Position numbers and translations under genes: made by a program. The notes under the pieces are model-generated. The model was not told the DNA's origin, searched no databases, and worked only from the letters and a program-made list of their open reading frames with translations. A stretch of 39,022 nucleotides of DNA, from NCBI GenBank assembly GCA_938039915.1, contig CALHUA010000102.1, positions 1-39,022 on the forward strand, given 5' to 3'. Position 1 is the stretch's first letter; each line of letters opens with the position of its first letter. Shown here piece by piece: positions 1 through 7,524 of this stretch. The stretch is from an uncultured Anderseniella sp. (GTDB lineage: Bacteria > Pseudomonadota > Alphaproteobacteria > Rhizobiales > Aestuariivirgaceae).

Positions 1-875
1 TCATCAGGCAGTTGCCCGGCGGTACCTATACCGGGGAATCCGATTTTGATGTTCCCGGTGGCGAGACGATCAAGCTGAAAACGGCGGTGACCGTGGATGC
101 CGATGCCGGTGAGATCATCATCGACTTTGCCGGCTCATCGGGACCAAGCGGCATGGGTATCAATGTTGTACCTGCCTACACTCATGCATACGCCACCTTT
201 GCGGTTCGTTCGACGCTGAACCCTGAACTGCCCAACAATGCAGGTAGCCTGATGCCGATCAAGATCAAGCTGCCGGATGACTGCATCGTCAATGCGCGCT
301 ATCCGTCTCCGGTAAACGCGCGCCATGTGGTTGGCATGTACGTACCGTTTCCGATCCTCAAGGCGCTGGCGCAGATCGTGCCCGACAAGGTTGTCGCAGA
401 GGGCTCCGGTGCTGTCTGGACCATCCAGATACAGGGCAGGGATGCAGACGGCAGACCGTTCACCAGTTCGATGTTCAACTATTCCGGCGGCATGGGCGCG
501 CGCGCCACAAAGCCGGGCCTGTCGGCGATCTGTTACCCGACCGGTGTGGCAGCGGTTCCGGTGGAGGTGCTGGAAGCATCCTATCCGATCGAGTTTACCT
601 GCAAGGAGCTTGAACACGGTACCGGAGGTGAAGGCAAGCAGCGTGGCGGAGATGGCCAGCGTATCGGCTACCGCATGCGAACTTCGTCAAAATGGCTGTT
701 GAACACGATTCCAAGCAGGCTGAAGGAGCCGCCTGAAGGCCTTGCCGGCGGCAGTGCGGGATCTGCGGGCCGGTTTGAAATCAACGGTGAAGCAGTGGCT
801 GATACCCGCAAGCGGGAGATGCAACCTGATGATGAAGTCTTCATGGTGACACCGGGTGGCGGCGGATTTGGATAA
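1..875 (+). CDS. hyuB: Hydantoinase B / oxoprolinase family protein, C-terminal part (5' truncated by window edge)
   Basis: The reading frame is open from the window edge (first full codon at position 3), so the visible 290 or so residues are the C-terminal half of a protein normally near 550-600 residues. HyuB-family proteins act with HyuA in ATP-dependent ring opening of N-methylhydantoin, 5-oxoproline or related substrates. Family hallmarks are visible: the IIDFAGSSGPSGMGIN stretch, the NAGSLMPIKI segment, the FNYSGGMGARATKPGLSAICYPTGV block, the EHGTGGEGKQRGGDGQRIGYRM motif region and the glycine-rich VTPGGGGFG end. The next gene, an HpcH/HpaI aldolase, follows after 21 bases on the same strand and is probably co-transcribed. 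The partner hyuA would lie outside the window. The exact substrate cannot be read from the sequence. Confidence 0.93.
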   Translation, partial: IRQLPGGTYTGESDFDVPGGETIKLKTAVTVDADAGEIIIDFAGSSGPSGMGINVVPAYTHAYATFAVRSTLNPELPNNAGSLMPIKIKLPDDCIVNARYPSPVNARHVVGMYVPFPILKALAQIVPDKVVAEGSGAVWTIQIQGRDADGRPFTSSMFNYSGGMGARATKPGLSAICYPTGVAAVPVEVLEASYPIEFTCKELEHGTGGEGKQRGGDGQRIGYRMRTSSKWLLNTIPSRLKEPPEGLAGGSAGSAGRFEINGEAVADTRKREMQPDDEVFMVTPGGGGFG

Positions 876-896
876 GACAGGCAGGGTACCGGGATC

Positions 897-1640
897 ATGA
901 ACAAAGAGTTTTGCAGCCGCCTGCGCCGGCGCGACAGCCTGACAGGCACGTTCGTGAAACTGCATGATCCGTCGGTGATCGAAATCCTGGCCCATGCGGG
1001 CCTGGACTTTGTCGTGCTTGATGCAGAACACGCACCGCTGGGCCGGCAGCAGATTGCGACGCTTTTGCTGGCCGCGACGGCCGCCCGCCTGCCGGCGATA
1101 GTCCGGGTTCCCGAAGCCACGAAAACCTGGGTTTCCACGGCACTGGACTGTGGTGCAGCCGGTATCATGGTGCCGCATGTTTCCACGGCCGCTGAGGCCG
1201 CGCGACTGGCAGACCTGATGCAGTTTGGCCACAACGGGCGCGGGTTTTCTCCGTCCACGCGGGCGGCGGAGTTCGGCCAGCGCGGCATCGCAAAACATCT
1301 GGCGGCGCAACCGCAAGAAACCTGCCTGATATGCCAGATAGAGGATCCTCAGGGTGTGCAGAATGCGACCGATATTGCTGCAATCGACGGGATCGATTGT
1401 CTGTTCGTCGGGCCTGTGGACCTGGCTGTGTCGATTGGTCAGACGGATGTTTCGAATGACGAAGTGGCAGCGCTTTGCACCCAGGTCGTCAGCAGCGCCG
1501 TAACTGCAGAAAAGGCAGCCGGCATGTTTTCAGCGTCGTCCGCAGCCGCGCGGTCGTGGCAGGAAACCGGTGTCAGCCTGTCGGTTGTCGGTGCTGACCA
1601 ATCGTTTCTCAAGACAGGCGCACAGGCAGCGCTTGGCTGA
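897..1640 (+). CDS. HpcH/HpaI family class II aldolase
   Basis: A 247-residue metal-dependent pyruvate aldolase of the 2-dehydro-3-deoxyglucarate / 4-hydroxy-2-oxoheptanedioate aldolase type, which cleaves 2-keto-4-hydroxy acids to pyruvate (or oxaloacetate) and an aldehyde. The key residues fall at the family's usual positions: base His45 in DAEHAP, Arg70 in IVRVPEA, and metal ligands Glu149 in CQIEDPQG and Asp175 in FVGPVDLA. Length is slightly short of the usual 250-260 residues, mainly at the C-terminus. It follows the hydantoinase B gene closely, so the pair may serve one catabolic pathway, but the natural substrate is not deducible. It converges with the regulator downstream, leaving only 7 bases between the stop codons. 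Confidence 0.9.
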   Translation: MNKEFCSRLRRRDSLTGTFVKLHDPSVIEILAHAGLDFVVLDAEHAPLGRQQIATLLLAATAARLPAIVRVPEATKTWVSTALDCGAAGIMVPHVSTAAEAARLADLMQFGHNGRGFSPSTRAAEFGQRGIAKHLAAQPQETCLICQIEDPQGVQNATDIAAIDGIDCLFVGPVDLAVSIGQTDVSNDEVAALCTQVVSSAVTAEKAAGMFSASSAAARSWQETGVSLSVVGADQSFLKTGAQAALG

Positions 1641-1647
1641 CCGGAAA

Positions 1648-3060
1648 TCAGCTCTCGAAATGCGTGGCGCCGCGGCGGTTCTCGTCCAGCGGCAGGTTCG
1701 AGTAGAACGGGTCATGCGCCCTTTGTTCGCATTGCTGGCGCGGACACAGCCGGCAATTGACACCGATTTCCGTGACCATTCGCGTTGCCTTGGGATCGAT
1801 GGTTATGCCGTAAATGGTTTCCTGCGAGTACTCGATCGAACATCCCAGGGATACCGCCAGACGCTTGTCTTCGGTCGAATACCTTGTGGTCGGCCGGTCA
1901 ACTGTGCGGTTGACGGTCAAATAGCGGCTGTTGTCCGGCATCTCGACGATCTGGGTCATGATGCGGCCCGGCACGCGAAAACAATAATGAACATCCAGGC
2001 GCGGGCAGGCACCGCCATACCGAGCCAGCTGGATCGGTGTCACGTTGAATCGCTTGGAAATGTTGCCGGCCCGGTCGACCCGCAGGAAGAAGAACGGAAT
2101 GCCCTTTTGCCCCGGTTTCTGCAGTGTCGTCAGGCGGTGGCAGACCTGCTCGTAGGAAACCGAAAACAGAGCCGACAACCGGTCAATGTCATACTTGGCC
2201 TGCACCGCTTCCTTAAAGAAATCGCCGTATGGCATCATCAGGGCGGCGGCGAAATAGTTGGCCAGTTCCACACGGCAGCGGGATGCCATGCGTTCGCTGG
2301 ACTGTAATTTGTCCGGCAATTGATCGCTGAGAATGTCCGGAAATTCAATCAGCGCAATCATGTGCGCCAGCTGAAAGACCCGATTGTTGTAATCAAGCCC
2401 GTCGGACAGCTGTATCTGCTTGTTATTCCGGTTGTAGTAGCGCAGCGAGATGCCGAGCTGCTCGGCCCGCACCTGCTTGACGTCTATGTTCAGGCGGTCC
2501 TTGAGATGGGATTTGAGCGCGCCGTACATTTCCTGGCGATCAGGTGTTTCGTGCCCCCAGAACTGTTCGGCACACTGTTCCAGTGCGGGGAAATGGTTGT
2601 TGTTCCTGCGGAAGAAATCATGCACGCCCTGCTCGATGGAGAATGAAGCTTCCATGGTGTCGGACATGGCTTCGTTCTGCTCTGCCAGCCGCTCGCCGAA
2701 GGTGCGGTAGGCGTTGAAAATATTCAGCATGCCACGCACCAGGTTGGGCGACCCTTCCAGTGCGCTGCGCAGTTCTTCAACGTCGGGCGGCTTGTCCCCG
2801 AACGCCGGGTCCCTTGTGACTTCGCGAAGTTCGCCAAGCAGCATGGCGGAATCCGAATTGGTCAGGTCACGCCAGTTGATGCCGAAATTGTCTGCCAGGC
2901 TGATGAGAAACTTTAAAGATGCGCTGCGCTGGTTTCGTTCTACAAGGTTCACATAGCTGGGGCTTACACCCAGTGCCTTGGCCAGGTCAGCCTGCGTCAG
3001 CCCGTCGTTCTGACGAAGTTCACGCAACTTGGGGCCAATGAATATCTTTTCTCCTGCCAT
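1648..3060 (-). CDS. XRE-family short-chain acyl-CoA regulator (ScfR/RamB/PccR-like)
   Basis: A 470-residue transcription factor. Residues about 8-65 form an XRE helix-turn-helix (LTQADLAKALGVSPSYVNLVE). A middle segment resembles an ImmA/IrrE peptidase fold whose zinc site is lost: the usual HExxH is replaced by AHMIALIE, while the ELANYFAAALMMP helix is kept. The end carries a DUF2083-type cysteine cluster (CRLCPRQQCEQRAHDPF). This architecture is that of ScfR proteins such as RamB and PccR, which sense short-chain acyl-CoAs and control acetate, propionate or glyoxylate-related genes. It lies downstream of, and on the same strand as, mtkAB and opposite mcl, so these are its likely targets. 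Its upstream region holds a repeat array and a motif shared with the mtk/mcl control region. Family assignment is strong; the effector is inferred. Confidence 0.88.
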   Translation of the reverse strand: MAGEKIFIGPKLRELRQNDGLTQADLAKALGVSPSYVNLVERNQRSASLKFLISLADNFGINWRDLTNSDSAMLLGELREVTRDPAFGDKPPDVEELRSALEGSPNLVRGMLNIFNAYRTFGERLAEQNEAMSDTMEASFSIEQGVHDFFRRNNNHFPALEQCAEQFWGHETPDRQEMYGALKSHLKDRLNIDVKQVRAEQLGISLRYYNRNNKQIQLSDGLDYNNRVFQLAHMIALIEFPDILSDQLPDKLQSSERMASRCRVELANYFAAALMMPYGDFFKEAVQAKYDIDRLSALFSVSYEQVCHRLTTLQKPGQKGIPFFFLRVDRAGNISKRFNVTPIQLARYGGACPRLDVHYCFRVPGRIMTQIVEMPDNSRYLTVNRTVDRPTTRYSTEDKRLAVSLGCSIEYSQETIYGITIDPKATRMVTEIGVNCRLCPRQQCEQRAHDPFYSNLPLDENRRGATHFES

Positions 3061-3087
3061 CCGGTGATGGAGCCCGGAATCGAAAGT

Positions 3088-3128
3088 TTAGTCAAGTTTG
3101 TAATTTGACCTGTTGACGACTTGACTAA
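3088..3128. promoter_or_regulatory. Repeat array upstream of the ScfR-type regulator (candidate operator)
   Basis: This 41-base segment sits in the 80-base gap between the dehydrogenase-like gene and the regulator. It contains a perfect 9-base inverted repeat (TTAGTCAAG at 3088-3096, CTTGACTAA at 3120-3128), three TTGAC copies in exact 8-base steps (3105, 3113, 3121), an opposing GTCAA at 3091, and the decamer TTTGTAATTT at 3097-3106 that recurs upstream of mcl. It is probably the regulator's autoregulatory site. Function is inferred from position and symmetry. Confidence 0.6.
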
Positions 3129-3140
3129 TGCCGCAGGGGG

Positions 3141-3824
3141 TTATGCTGCTGCGTTCGCCGGCTGCCCGGCGCTTGTCATATGGGGCAGCAGGACCAGATT
3201 TTCACAGCCACGAAGCCGGTCGCAACATGTGGGCCGGTTGTGGATCACATCCAGACCCGCGCCGCCAATCGTGTCATACCAAAGCGCATCTGCCAGCGCC
3301 TCTTCGTCCACCAGTTCGCTGCCGGCAGTGTTGATCAGATAGGCATCCGGTTTCATCTTGTTGAGTTGCAGCGCACCGATGAGGTGCCGGTTTTCAGTGC
3401 CTTGCGGGCAGTGCAGGGACACGAAATCCGATTGGCCCAGCAGTTGATCAATGTCGTCCAGTTGCCGGGCGCCAACCCTGGCGAGGTCTTCTTCCGGTAC
3501 TGCTGAGCGGTTGTGAACCACAATCTTCATGCCGAAGCCAAGGTGAGCCCTGCGGGCGGTCTCGCGCCCGACGCGTTCAAACCCGACAATCCCCAAAGTC
3601 TTGCCTGCCAGTTTCTGACCCGTCATCAGCATGAGTCTGAGGGCGGTTTCGGTTGTGCTGTCACTGGTTTCTCCGGACGTGCCGCCAACCGCATTGACCG
3701 CAGCCTTCACCACGCCTGCACTCTTGTGGCCTGTTGCAGCGCAAAACTGTTCAGCGATCTTGAATGCGGGACTGGCCGGTCCCGGGGCCGGTGAAGTGGC
3801 GGAGTGGATCAGATCTGGAAGCAT
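3141..3824 (-). CDS. Shortened, catalytically degenerate D-2-hydroxyacid dehydrogenase (hydroxypyruvate-reductase-like)
   Basis: The protein aligns by eye with the NAD-binding domain of the D-2-hydroxyacid dehydrogenase family (hydroxypyruvate reductase, phosphoglycerate dehydrogenase) but is about 227 residues instead of 310-330. The N-terminal substrate domain is reduced to a weakly similar stretch. In the Rossmann motif the second glycine is replaced (GIVGFERVG). The catalytic Arg of the NTARG block is replaced (INTAGSELVDEEAL) and the Glu of LDVFExEP is missing (LDVIHNRP), while the terminal LPHMTSA histidine is kept. The ATG at 3824 is preferred because AGAAAGG lies about 10 bases upstream; an in-frame ATG at 3875 would give 244 residues. 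It follows mtkB with a gap of about 60 bases. In serine-cycle loci hprA encodes the active enzyme; this copy is probably inactive or repurposed. Confidence 0.75.
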   Translation of the reverse strand: MLPDLIHSATSPAPGPASPAFKIAEQFCAATGHKSAGVVKAAVNAVGGTSGETSDSTTETALRLMLMTGQKLAGKTLGIVGFERVGRETARRAHLGFGMKIVVHNRSAVPEEDLARVGARQLDDIDQLLGQSDFVSLHCPQGTENRHLIGALQLNKMKPDAYLINTAGSELVDEEALADALWYDTIGGAGLDVIHNRPTCCDRLRGCENLVLLPHMTSAGQPANAAA

Positions 3825-3885
3825 GGTGGCACAACCTTTCTGGACTGGGTTCAATGTTTTTGCACTGGCGGTCATCGGCAGTTCG

Positions 3886-4776
3886 TCACGCGGCCTTGGC
3901 GTGCGCAGCATGCACAGTGGCGCCGATCTCTGATGGATTGGGCACGATGGCAACGCCGACTTCGCGCAGCAATTCGACCTTTTCCGGCGCACTTTCCCCG
4001 AAGGCTGAAATGATTGCACCGGCGTGGCCCATGCGTTTGCCCTTGGGTGCGGTAAGTCCGGCAACATAGGCTATTACCGGCTTCTTCATGTGATCGCGAA
4101 TGAATTCCGCGGCTTCTGCTTCCTGCGGTCCGCCGATCTCGCCGATCAGGACAACGGCGGACGTGTCGTCATCTTGTTCGAACAGTGCCAGTATATCCCT
4201 GAACGAGCTTCCATTGATCGGGTCGCCACCGATGCCGACACTGGTGGACACGCCGATGCCGAGTTCCTTCATCTGCGAGGCGGCTTCATAACCAAGCGTG
4301 CCGGAACGGCCAACGATGCCGACCGAGCCGGGAAGGTAAATATGGCCCGGCATGATGCCGGCCAGCGCTTCGCCCGGCGTGATGATGCCGGCGCAATTGG
4401 GGCCGAGCAGCCGCATGCGCTTGTCTTCGCGGTACCGGCGCATGAAGCGCTTGACGCGCATCATGTCCTGGGCCGGGATACCGTCGGTGATCGACACACA
4501 CAGGTCGATGCCGGCATCAGCGGCTTCCATGATCGAATCTGCAGCAAACGGCGGCGGTACAACGACCAGGCTTGCCGTTGCCCCGGTGGCGTCCACTGCT
4601 TCCTTGACAGTATTGAATACCGGCTTGCCCATGGCTGTTTCACCACCGCGACCGGGAACCACGCCACCGACTACAATGGTGCCGTAATCGATCATTTCCT
4701 GGGTGTGAAACTGACCGATGCGTCCGGTGATGCCCTGGACGATCAATGGGGTGGTCTTGTTCAAAAGGATGCTCAT
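3886..4776 (-). CDS. mtkB: Malate-CoA ligase, alpha (SucD-like) subunit
   Basis: The 296-residue protein is the CoA-binding and phosphohistidine subunit of an ADP-forming acyl-CoA synthetase that converts malate, CoA and ATP to malyl-CoA. The N-terminal CoA-binding Rossmann region ([16 protein letters not shown]) is followed by the [14 protein letters not shown] segment and the ligase domain, whose active-site His is His251 in [10 protein letters not shown]. The length equals that of known MtkB proteins. The start overlaps the stop of mtkA by four bases, which indicates translational coupling. Because malyl-CoA lyase is encoded just across the divergent promoter, malate-CoA ligase is a better call than succinyl-CoA synthetase, though succinate may also be accepted. 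Confidence 0.92.
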   Translation of the reverse strand: MSILLNKTTPLIVQGITGRIGQFHTQEMIDYGTIVVGGVVPGRGGETAMGKPVFNTVKEAVDATGATASLVVVPPPFAADSIMEAADAGIDLCVSITDGIPAQDMMRVKRFMRRYREDKRMRLLGPNCAGIITPGEALAGIMPGHIYLPGSVGIVGRSGTLGYEAASQMKELGIGVSTSVGIGGDPINGSSFRDILALFEQDDDTSAVVLIGEIGGPQEAEAAEFIRDHMKKPVIAYVAGLTAPKGKRMGHAGAIISAFGESAPEKVELLREVGVAIVPNPSEIGATVHAAHAKAA

Positions 4777-5969
4777 GACGCTGCTGCCAGGGTTGACTGG
4801 TTGAGCGCGGCCCTGGAAATCGTCACCGCCTTGTCGGCGGCTTCGGCAAGGGTGGTGGCTGTCGCGATCGGCAAACCGCTATTGGCCAGTATTTCCATGC
4901 CCTTTTCGACATTGGTACCGGCAAGACGGACGATCACTGGCAGATCCATCTCGGTTGCCTGAAGCGCCTGCACCACTCCTTCGGCGACCCAGTCGCAGCG
5001 GTTGATGCCGGCGAAGATGTTCACCAGGATGGCGCTGACCTTGTCGTCAGAGCGCACCAGGTTGAAGGCTTTAGCCACTCTTTCCGGAGAGGCGCCGCCA
5101 CCGATGTCCAGGAAATTTGCGGGTTCGCCACCGGCGAGCTTGATCATGTCCATGGTGGCCATTGCCAGGCCGGCACCATTGACGATGCAGCCGATATTAC
5201 CGTCCAGGCCCACATAACTCAGGCCCTGGTCAGCCGCCTTTGTTTCGCGCAGGTCTTCTTGGCTCTTGTCACGCAGCTCCATGATTTCCTGGCGCCGGAA
5301 CAGCGCGTTGTCATCAAATTCCATCTTGGCATCGAGCGCCATCACCGAATTGTCCGAGGTCACAACAAGCGGGTTGATTTCAACCATGGTGGCGTCGAGG
5401 TCGCGAAACGCCCGGTAACATCCCCTGATCGTGGAGACGGCACCCTGAACATGGCTGGCGCCCAGTTCAAGTTTGAACACAATTTCACGTGCCTGGAATT
5501 CGGTGAGGCCAACGGCCGGGTCAACGACACTGCGAATGATCGTGTCCGGCTGATCCTGCGCAATTTCCTCGATTTCCATGCCGCCGGACGAGGAAGCCAC
5601 GACCATGATGCGCTCACTCGAGCGATCAAGCACGAAACCGAGATAAAGCTCACGCTCGATCTCGACACCGTTTTCAACGTAGACGCGATAGACAATCTTG
5701 CCGGCAGGCCCGGTCTGGTTTGTCACCAGCTTCATGCCGAACATCTCGCCGGCTGCATCAAATACTTCGTGTTCGGTGCTGCAGACCTTTACGCCGCCTG
5801 CCTTGCCGCGGCCACCGCTGTGGATCTGTGCCTTGACGACCCATTTGCTGCCACCGATTTCATGAGCCCGATAGGTTGCTTGTTCGGGGCTGTAAGCCAG
5901 CCCGCCGGACGGCACCTTTACGCCGAATTTGCGCAGGACGTCCTTGGCCTGGTACTCATGAATATCCAT
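4773..5969 (-). CDS. mtkA: Malate-CoA ligase, beta (SucC-like, ATP-grasp) subunit
   Basis: The 398-residue protein begins [17 protein letters not shown], the classic opening of SucC/MtkA ATP-grasp subunits; an upstream in-frame ATG at 6026 would add 19 non-homologous residues and is rejected. ATP-grasp signatures are visible: [16 protein letters not shown] (nucleotide site), the [11 protein letters not shown] metal and phosphate region, [21 protein letters not shown], and [16 protein letters not shown] with [14 protein letters not shown] at the C-terminal end. With MtkB it activates malate to malyl-CoA for cleavage by Mcl. A small gene precedes it by 13 bases and mtkB overlaps its end, so the group is one operon. 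Malate specificity is inferred from the mcl neighbour. Confidence 0.93.
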   Translation of the reverse strand: MDIHEYQAKDVLRKFGVKVPSGGLAYSPEQATYRAHEIGGSKWVVKAQIHSGGRGKAGGVKVCSTEHEVFDAAGEMFGMKLVTNQTGPAGKIVYRVYVENGVEIERELYLGFVLDRSSERIMVVASSSGGMEIEEIAQDQPDTIIRSVVDPAVGLTEFQAREIVFKLELGASHVQGAVSTIRGCYRAFRDLDATMVEINPLVVTSDNSVMALDAKMEFDDNALFRRQEIMELRDKSQEDLRETKAADQGLSYVGLDGNIGCIVNGAGLAMATMDMIKLAGGEPANFLDIGGGASPERVAKAFNLVRSDDKVSAILVNIFAGINRCDWVAEGVVQALQATEMDLPVIVRLAGTNVEKGMEILANSGLPIATATTLAEAADKAVTISRAALNQSTLAAAS

Positions 5970-5982
5970 GGTTCGGGCGCCT

Positions 5983-6336
5983 TCAGGCTGCTTCGGAGAG
6001 ATGGTGCTGCGGAATCGCGCGCGCAATGTCCCTGCACAAAGCGCTCGCTGCCTCGGGCTGATCCGTGACGATCATCACGGGGCCGCGGTGTTCGGAAATC
6101 CGGCGTACCAGATCGCCTTTGCGCCGTCCATCTGCCCGGTCTAGGTCGACCGGCAGTTGGTCGTAACCGACCTGAAGATTTCTCAGGCGCAGGAACACTT
6201 CTTCCTCGACAGGCCGGGCAGCCGCGGCATCGGTGAAACGCAGATCCAGAACCGCATCGCACGTCATATCCGCACCGCGCTGCATGGTCTGCAGGTCAAG
6301 CTCGCTGGCAATCCTGATTTCTGTGTGATGCTGCAT
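5983..6336 (-). CDS. Small uncharacterised protein leading the mtk operon, weakly DUF442/phosphatase-like
   Basis: A 117-residue soluble protein. The ATG at 6336 is chosen because AGGGAGC lies about 9 bases before it; the frame remains open to 6438 but without a better start. The layout (SELDLQTM, then [18 protein letters not shown] and a closing [21 protein letters not shown]) faintly recalls DUF442 dual-specificity-phosphatase-like proteins, in which the loop after the strand carries Cys and Arg. Here that loop reads TDQPEAAS, so no catalytic cysteine is evident. It is the promoter-proximal gene of the mtkAB operon, 13 bases before mtkA, suggesting a role tied to malate-CoA ligase. The family resemblance is tentative. 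Confidence 0.65.
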   Translation of the reverse strand: MQHHTEIRIASELDLQTMQRGADMTCDAVLDLRFTDAAAARPVEEEVFLRLRNLQVGYDQLPVDLDRADGRRKGDLVRRISEHRGPVMIVTDQPEAASALCRDIARAIPQHHLSEAA

Positions 6337-6438
6337 GGTCTTGCTCCCTGTGTGTGATTTCGCTGTCTGAAACCTACGCAAGGTGGTGCTCGCAGGTGAA
6401 GTGAATTCGAGTCGATATGTGTGATGAGTAATTTTCAT

Positions 6439-6484
6439 ATTTACTTTTGTAAATTTTGTAATTTTATATGTTTTATTCTTGACA
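6439..6484. promoter_or_regulatory. AT-rich divergent control region of mtk operon and mcl
   Basis: In the 204 bases between the two divergent transcription units lies a very AT-rich stretch with a perfect inverted repeat (ATTTAC at 6439-6444, GTAAAT at 6449-6454) and two TTTTGTAA copies 9 bases apart (6445 and 6454). The second copy extends to TTTGTAATTT (6455-6464), identical to the decamer upstream of the ScfR-type regulator. A consensus-like -35 hexamer TTGACA for mcl is at 6479-6484, directly downstream of these sites, an arrangement typical of activator binding. No convincing -10 was found. Confidence 0.6.
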
Positions 6485-6540
6485 ATCGCTTTTCAGGACC
6501 TTTTTTCTGACCGTTATTCGTCACATCAGGAGCACCAGAC

Positions 6541-7524
6541 ATGAGCTTTCATACCATCACACAAGCCCCGGCCCGGTTGAACCGCAGTGAGCTGGCCGTG
6601 CCGGGAAGTCAGCCTCAAATGTTTGAAAAAGCTGCTCAATCCGACGTTGATGTGATTTTTCTGGACCTGGAAGACGCCGTAGCGCCTGACGACAAGATGC
6701 AGGCACGCAAGAACATAATCGAAGCCCTGAACGACATCGACTGGAACACCAAGACCATGTCGGTCCGGATCAACGGCCTGGATACCCACTACATGTATCG
6801 TGACGTGGTTGACATTCTTGAACAGGCCGGTGGGCGTCTCGACCTGATCATGATTCCGAAAGTCGGTACTGCTGCGGACGTCTATGCGCTCGACATGCTG
6901 GTGACGCAGGTGGAAACGGCCATGGGGTCAAAAAAGCGGGTCGGGTTTGAGCATATTATCGAAACCGCCCTGGGCATGCAGAACGTCAATGAGATTGCCG
7001 CAGCAAGCCCGCGCAACGAATCCCTGCATTTCGGCGTGGCAGATTATGCCGCTTCAACCCGTGCCCGCACCATGGTGATCGGTGGCGTGAACAAGGATTA
7101 CTCGGTGCTGACCGATGCGCTGCCGGACAGCGACGGTGCGCGTGAACGCCATTGGGGAGACATGTGGCACCATGCCCTGTCGAAGATGGTAGTTGCGGCC
7201 CGCGCCAACGGCCTGCGTCCGGTCGATGGGCCGTTCGGGGATTTTTCCGATCCTGACGGCTATACCGCAGCGGCAAAACGCGCAGCGGCGCTTGGCTATG
7301 AAGGCAAATGGGCAATCCATCCGTCACAGATCGACCTGGCCAACCAGGTGATGAGCCCCGGCAGCGAAGAAGTTGACCGGGCGCGGCGTATTCTGGAGGC
7401 CATGAAAGAGGCGGCCGAACAGGGCAAGGGCGCGGTGTCACTGGACGGGCGGCTGATCGACTATGCCTCGATCCGGCAGGCGGAAGTGCTGGTGGAAAAG
7501 GCCAACCAGATTGCTGCGGCCTGA
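6541..7524 (+). CDS. mcl: L-malyl-CoA / beta-methylmalyl-CoA lyase
   Basis: A 327-residue CitE-superfamily lyase that cleaves malyl-CoA to acetyl-CoA and glyoxylate, and in some bacteria also beta-methylmalyl-CoA to propionyl-CoA and glyoxylate. Family motifs are intact: LDLEDAVAPDDK, Arg76 in MSVRINGLD, metal ligands Glu141 in HIIETALGMQN and Asp168 in LHFGVADYAAS, and the C-terminal KWAIHPSQIDLANQV segment. The size matches proteobacterial Mcl. A GGAG site precedes the ATG. It is divergent from mtkAB, which supplies its substrate, and shares the control region with that operon. Whether the physiological role is the serine cycle, glyoxylate assimilation or both cannot be decided from this window, which lacks serine-glyoxylate aminotransferase, PEP carboxylase and tetrahydrofolate genes. 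Confidence 0.94.
   Translation: MSFHTITQAPARLNRSELAVPGSQPQMFEKAAQSDVDVIFLDLEDAVAPDDKMQARKNIIEALNDIDWNTKTMSVRINGLDTHYMYRDVVDILEQAGGRLDLIMIPKVGTAADVYALDMLVTQVETAMGSKKRVGFEHIIETALGMQNVNEIAAASPRNESLHFGVADYAASTRARTMVIGGVNKDYSVLTDALPDSDGARERHWGDMWHHALSKMVVAARANGLRPVDGPFGDFSDPDGYTAAAKRAAALGYEGKWAIHPSQIDLANQVMSPGSEEVDRARRILEAMKEAAEQGKGAVSLDGRLIDYASIRQAEVLVEKANQIAAA

Noticed and set aside
3141-4067. Longer 308-residue form of the dehydrogenase-like protein
   Set aside because: The extra N-terminal part lies inside mtkB in another frame and has no family similarity; the ATG at 3824 has a good ribosome site.
4773-6026. Longer start for mtkA at 6026
   Set aside because: The added 19 residues do not resemble the family, which begins at MDIHEYQAK.
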